From Paramecium pentaurelia (lineage: Eukaryota; Ciliophora; Oligohymenophorea; Peniculida; Parameciidae), in contig CAJJDO010000114.1 in assembly GCA_905183005.1 (NCBI GenBank), positions 150,560 through 214,559 of the forward strand: DNA of 64,000 nt. The letters run 5' to 3'. Below, piece after piece: positions 59,563-64,000 of the stretch. Below the pieces are notes generated by a model. The model was not told where the DNA came from. It did not search any database and saw only the letters and a list, made by a program, of their open reading frames with translations. Positions within the stretch are counted from its first letter, which is position 1. Every line of letters starts with the position of its first letter. The translations under genes and the position numbers were made by a program.

Positions 59563-60571
59563 TTAGGTTTAATAATATAAATATTTCTACTTTAATTAAT
59601 TAATAATATTTTTTATTTTTCTTATATATATATACTTTGTAAACTTTAGAGAGAATGAACTTCCAACTACTTTTTTTGATCTGGATAAATAGAATTATTA
59701 GAAATTATTACAGAATTTAAACTTAAATTATGAACTATTCATAGAGATAACTTATTTATTTTTAATTCTATATTATTCCAAATGCAATCATGGTTTGTTA
59801 CCAGTATTTATTGTTAATTTTTTAAATTAAATATTTTTCAAGTAATAATTGTGAATAGTAGAAAAATTTTCTACTAATTTGACTTGAAACCTCTATTAAT
59901 ATACCAACTTTATTTTACATATGTTTCATTTATAGTTTCCTTTTTAAAAAATGATTATTAATTTCTTTAGAATATTTATAATAAAAATAATCAGATTTTT
60001 TCTAGAATTATTTAGTCGTCTTATTAGGGACTAAAGGAAGGGAAAATTATATGTGTGTTTAGTGTAAAGGAAAAAGTTAATATTTTTGTATTTATTAGTT
60101 TCATAAATATTAAAAACTATATGCTAAAAAAGAACTTTATTTTTCATGAATAAAATCAAAAAGATTTAGTTTTGGCGCAAAAATTACTTTATCTAATGTA
60201 TTTAAACTAATTATTTTTGCATTCAAATTTGCCACACTAATACTAATTTTATCATAATAGGAAAAATTTATAAAGAGTGTTTCATTTATTTCATGTATGG
60301 TTGTCCTCAACTAAGAGGTAAATGAATTTCTTCTTATTCATAAGTGAGAAATTAAAAAAAATATTGTGATTAAGGTGCTGAATTTAAATTTTAATGAAAT
60401 ATAATATATTCGTTTTTATATTTTTTTATATAAAAGCAACCATCATACACTAGATAAATTTTTTTTATTTTCTTTAACTGAGGCTTAATAAACTTTTCTT
60501 TATAATAATAATAATTTTACATATAAAAGGTAATTTAATATCTCAAAATCTCATTAATTAAAATAATATTT
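59563..60571. other. Longest gene-poor stretch
   Basis: About 1 kb between channel D and the Cys-rich gene, very AT-rich. The most protein-like content is a minus-strand frame of about 80 codons ending at 60101 (containing VANLNAKIISLNTLDKVIF) with no in-frame ATG. It may be a gene remnant or chance. A plus-strand frame from ATG near 59656 (MNFQLLFLIW) is low-complexity. No tRNA or array seen. Confidence 0.5.
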
Positions 60572-63500
60572 ATGAAAAGCTATCTAATTTTTATGTTTAT
60601 CTTAATATAGACTCTTAAAAAAGGGTTATGCTCTGTCCCTTGTGAGAATAATAACCAATGCAGCCAATGCGACCAAGCGAATTAATTTTGTTAATAGTGT
60701 ATATAAGGTTATATTTTGGGTGAAAATGAATGCTTACGTAAGAAATTTTATATTTTGTAGCTTGCGTTACTGGATGTTAATACTGTGGTAATGGTTATTA
60801 TTTAGATAATACAAGCTGCATTATCTGTTCGACTAATTGTAATAATTGCTCATCTGCAACATAATGTAACTCATGCGATTCCGGCTATCAAATTGTCAAT
60901 GGATATTGTTAGGCATGTACAGATTCCCAATACTACTCTTCTTAACATTGCTATGATTGCTCTATTAATTGTAAAACATGTTCCACAAGTGAAACAAACT
61001 GTATATCATGTGCTCCAGGAAAATACATCCAAGGAAATTAATGTTTGCCTTGTGTAGCTCCATGTGCTGAGTGCGAATCTTAAAATCAATGTACTAAATG
61101 TGATTCAGGATATTGGGTTGATAACCAAGCTTGTACTAATTGCAATGATAAATGTAAAACTTGCACATCTGAAACTCAATGCCAAACTTGTGCTGATGGC
61201 TATTACTTAGATGGAACTTCATGTTTAAATTGTCCAACTGGATGTACATAGTGCTCTAGTTCTTCTGTATGCACCTCTTGCCAATTAAGCTATTACTTGG
61301 ATGGCACTTGCAAATAATGTTCTCCTGGAACATTCATATAAGAAAATGCTTGTTCTGCATGCACTAGCCCTTGTGCCACTTGTGAAACTTCAGCCACTCA
61401 TTGTTTATCTTGCAATTCCAAATACTTTTTGAATAATAATTCCTGCTAACAATGCTCATCCCCATGTGACACTTGCGAATCCGCTTCGGCTTGCTTAAGT
61501 TGTGTTGTTGGATCCTATTACATCAGTTCAAGTAAGACTTGTCAATCTTGCGAATCGCCCTGCACAGAATGTTCGTAATCTGGAAATTCAAGTTGCTCTA
61601 AGTGTATTGAAGGCTATTACTTGGAATCAAGCAGCTGTAATATTTGTTAGTCACCATGTGTAAATTGCTCAAGTGCTGCGACATGCTTAACCTGTATAAA
61701 TGGATATTTCTTTAATGGAACTTAGTGCTAATAATGTGCTTAAGAGTGTGCTATTTGCAATGGGCCAGCATCTTCTCAATGTTCAAGTTGCAAATAACCA
61801 TATTATCTTGAGGGAACAACATGCAAACGTAAATTCTTTTTATTAATTAATTTTCTTAGAATGCCCTGTAAAATGCCAATCGACTTGTCAATTCTTAGTT
61901 GACTCTGTAAAATGTGATGCTTGTGCTTCTGGATACTTTGGTGATACTTGCGAATAATGTTCTAGTACTTGCAAAACTTGCGTTGATTTGGCTACAACAT
62001 GTACTTCATGCAATATTGGATATTACTTGGATGGCTAAGCTTGTACTTAATGTGCCTTGCATTGTGTTACTTGTGAAGATGGTACAGGAAACTGTTTAAG
62101 CTGTGAATCAGGTTATGTGACCGATGAGTTCCATAAATGTGCAAGTAATTTATCATTTCTATCAAACAATAGCTTGTTCAAATTGTACTTGTATAACTGG
62201 ATAATATTACGACAGCTCTTAGACAACTTGCAAAACTTGTAATGAATCTTGTACCTAATGTGTTGGTACCTCCACAAATTGTCAAGCTTGTTAACCTTAA
62301 TTTTATTTGGATAACTCAACATGTACTGATTGTCCAGATCCTTGCTTAACTTGCAGCTCTGTCAGCACCTGTCAAACATGCATTGCTGGATATTATTTAG
62401 ACATTTCGACATGTAGAATATGCACCTCCCCTTGTGTAAACTGTTCACTTGGAGGAAACTCAAATTGCTCATCCTGTATAGATGGATATTATCTTGATGG
62501 TTAAATTTGCAAACCTTGTGATCTGAATTGCCTAAAATGCTCAACCACTTCAAATAATTGCTCCCTATGCCAATTGGGCTCTTATTTAAATAATACAAGC
62601 TGCATTATCTGTTCGACTAATTGTAATAATTGCTCATCTGCAACATAATGTAACTCATGCGATTCCGGCTATCAAATTGTCAATGGATATTGTTAGGCAT
62701 GTACAGATTCCCAATACTACTCTTCTTAACATTGCTATGATTGCTCTATTAATTGTAAAACATGTTCCACAAGTGAAACAAACTGTATATCATGTGCTCC
62801 AGGAAAATACATCCAAGGAAATTAATGTTTGCCTTGTGTAGCTCCATGTGCTGAGTGCGAATCTTAAAATCAATGTACTAAATGTGATTCAGGATATTGG
62901 GTTGATAACCAAGCTTGTACTAATTGCAATGATAAATGTAAAACTTGCACATCTGAAACTCAATGCCAAACTTGTGCTGATGGCTATTACTTAGATGGAA
63001 CTTCATGTTTAAATTGTCCAACTGGATGTACATAGTGCTCTAGTTCTTCTGTATGCACCTCTTGCCAATTAAGCTATTACTTGGATGGCACTTGCAAATA
63101 ATGTTCTCCTGGAACATTCATATAAGAAAATGCTTGTTCTGCATGCACTAGCCCTTGTGCCACTTGTGAAACTTCAGCCACTCATTGTTTATCTTGCAAT
63201 TCCAAATACTTTTTGAATAATAATTCCTGCTAACAATGCTCATCCCCATGTGACACTTGCGAATCCGCTTCGGCTTGCTTAAGTTGTGTTGTTGGATCCT
63301 ATTACATCAGTTCAAGTAAGACTTGTCAATCTTGCGAATCGCCCTGCACAGAATGTTCGTAATCTGGAAATTCAAGTTGCTCTAAGTGTATTGAAGGCTA
63401 TTACTTGGAATCAAGCAGCTGTAATATTTGTTAGTCACCATGTGTAAATTGCTCAAGTGCTGCGACATGCTTAACCTGTATAAATGGATATTTCTTTAAT

Positions 63501-64000
63501 GGAACTTAGTGCTAATAATGTGCTTAAGAGTGTGCTATTTGCAATGGGCCAGCATCTTCTCAATGTTCAAGTTGCAAATAACCATATTATCTTGAGGGAA
63601 CAACATGCAAACGTAAATTCTTTTTATTAATTAATTTTCTTAGAATGCCCTGTAAAATGCCAATCGACTTGTCAATTCTTAGTTGACTCTGTAAAATGTG
63701 ATGCTTGTGCTTCTGGATACTTTGGTGATACTTGCGAATAATGTTCTAGTACTTGCAAAACTTGCGTTGATTTGGCTACAACATGTACTTCATGCAATAT
63801 TGGATATTACTTGGATGGCTAAGCTTGTACTTAATGTGCCTTGCATTGTGTTACTTGTGAAGATGGTACAGGAAACTGTTTAAGCTGTGAATCAGGTTAT
63901 GTGACCGATGAGTTCCATAAATGTGCAAGTAATTTATCATTTCTATCAAACAATAGCTTGTTCAAATTGTACTTGTATAACTGGATAATATTACGACAGC
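60572..64000 (+). CDS. Secreted Cys-rich furin/growth-factor-receptor-like repeat protein (3' end outside window)
   Basis: Starts MKSYLIFMFILIQTLKKGLC, a signal peptide. After it runs an array of Cys-rich units of roughly 45-50 residues with the pattern C..C.....C..C..GYYLDG..C..C...C..C, typical of the furin-like/IGF-receptor Cys-rich repeats abundant in ciliate surface proteins. Introns: 60738-60760 (23 nt), 61829-61859 (31 nt) and 62145-62172 (28 nt). The last two occur again in the second copy of the tandem repeat. Reading TAA/TAG as Gln keeps the frame open to the window end, so the C-terminus (membrane helix, GPI signal or stop) is not seen. Local base composition is richer in G/C than neighbouring genes because of TGT/TGC and GGA codons. 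Extracellular or secreted location is inferred; no ligand can be named. Confidence 0.85.
60806..62589 (+). repeat. First copy of a 1,784-bp in-frame tandem duplication
   Basis: Position n here matches n+1784 across every segment compared, including both introns and silent positions. Upstream of 60806 the match stops apart from a few bases. The unit minus its two introns is 1,725 nt, i.e. 575 codons, so the reading frame is preserved. Confidence 0.9.
62590..64000 (+). repeat. Second copy of the 1,784-bp duplication, truncated by the window end
   Basis: Matches 60806-62216 for about 1,411 bp to the window edge with no difference seen by eye. The number of copies beyond the window is unknown. 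Confidence 0.9.

Noticed and set aside
60101..60345. Minus-strand protein-like frame in the 1-kb gap
   Set aside because: No in-frame ATG, no family match, and the surrounding DNA is low complexity; noted as a possible remnant only.
61914..63883. Standard-code ORFs repeated at 61914 and 63698
   Set aside because: They are off-frame readings of the two copies of the Cys-rich repeat; the real frame gives the regular Cys pattern.
1..64000. CRISPR arrays, insertion sequences, bacterial promoters, tRNA or rRNA genes
   Set aside because: None seen; the window is eukaryotic coding DNA and I found no cloverleaf or array of spaced repeats.

Overview
The window reads as macronuclear DNA of a ciliate, most probably Paramecium. 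Long stretches keep recognisable protein sequence only if TAA and TAG are read as glutamine and TGA is the only stop. Genes carry tiny introns of about 20-31 nt (GTA...TAG/AAG). Intergenic gaps are usually 10-250 bp, DNA is strongly AT-rich, and no bacterial operon signals are visible. Most ends below were set by translating with this code, removing tiny introns and requiring TGA. For many genes (stated in the entries) the total length minus introns is an exact multiple of three.

Layout, left to right. 0-4 kb (- strand): methionine aminopeptidase 2 and a K+-type membrane pyrophosphatase. 4.5-9.6 kb (+): a giant PAS-containing multi-pass membrane protein. 9.8-12.2 kb (-): a coiled-coil protein, divergent from a myristoylation-motif pseudokinase/TPR protein (12.3-14.8 kb, +). 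14.8-21.6 kb (-): a cyclic-nucleotide-type K+ channel, a WD-repeat-like protein and a 7TM-PIP-kinase fusion. 21.9-26.0 kb (+): a small ORF, a helical unknown and a RING/TRAF zinc-finger protein. 26.2-29.4 kb (-): a second channel. 29.5-31.9 kb (+): V-ATPase subunit a. 31.9-35.5 kb (-): an unknown and a Piwi protein. 35.5-42.3 kb (+): a TBC Rab-GAP, a broken-looking Rab, a C2HC protein, a tail-anchored protein with an internal duplication, an SF-assemblin-like protein and an unknown. 42.3-45.1 kb (-): two coiled-coil proteins. 45.2-46.6 kb (+): a casein-kinase-1-like kinase. 46.8-51.7 kb (-): a paralogue of the giant PAS protein. 52.0-59.6 kb (+): a paralogue of the 41-kb unknown and two tandem channels. 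60.6-64.0 kb (+): a secreted Cys-rich repeat protein, cut by the window edge, containing an apparently exact in-frame 1,784-bp tandem duplication.

The genes are not an operon, but several themes recur. Membrane excitability and ion transport are represented by four K+-channel genes, a proton pyrophosphatase and a V-ATPase a subunit. Phosphoinositide and Rab trafficking are represented by the 7TM-PIPK, the TBC protein and the Rab. Small-RNA biology is represented by the Piwi protein. The most distinctive observations are a CX2CX4HX4C zinc-knuckle-like motif directly after the cyclic-nucleotide-binding domain in all four channels, a shared C-terminal YLxYPxxFIxxY motif in three of them, the receptor/lipid-kinase fusion, and the Rab locus that has lost its switch regions.
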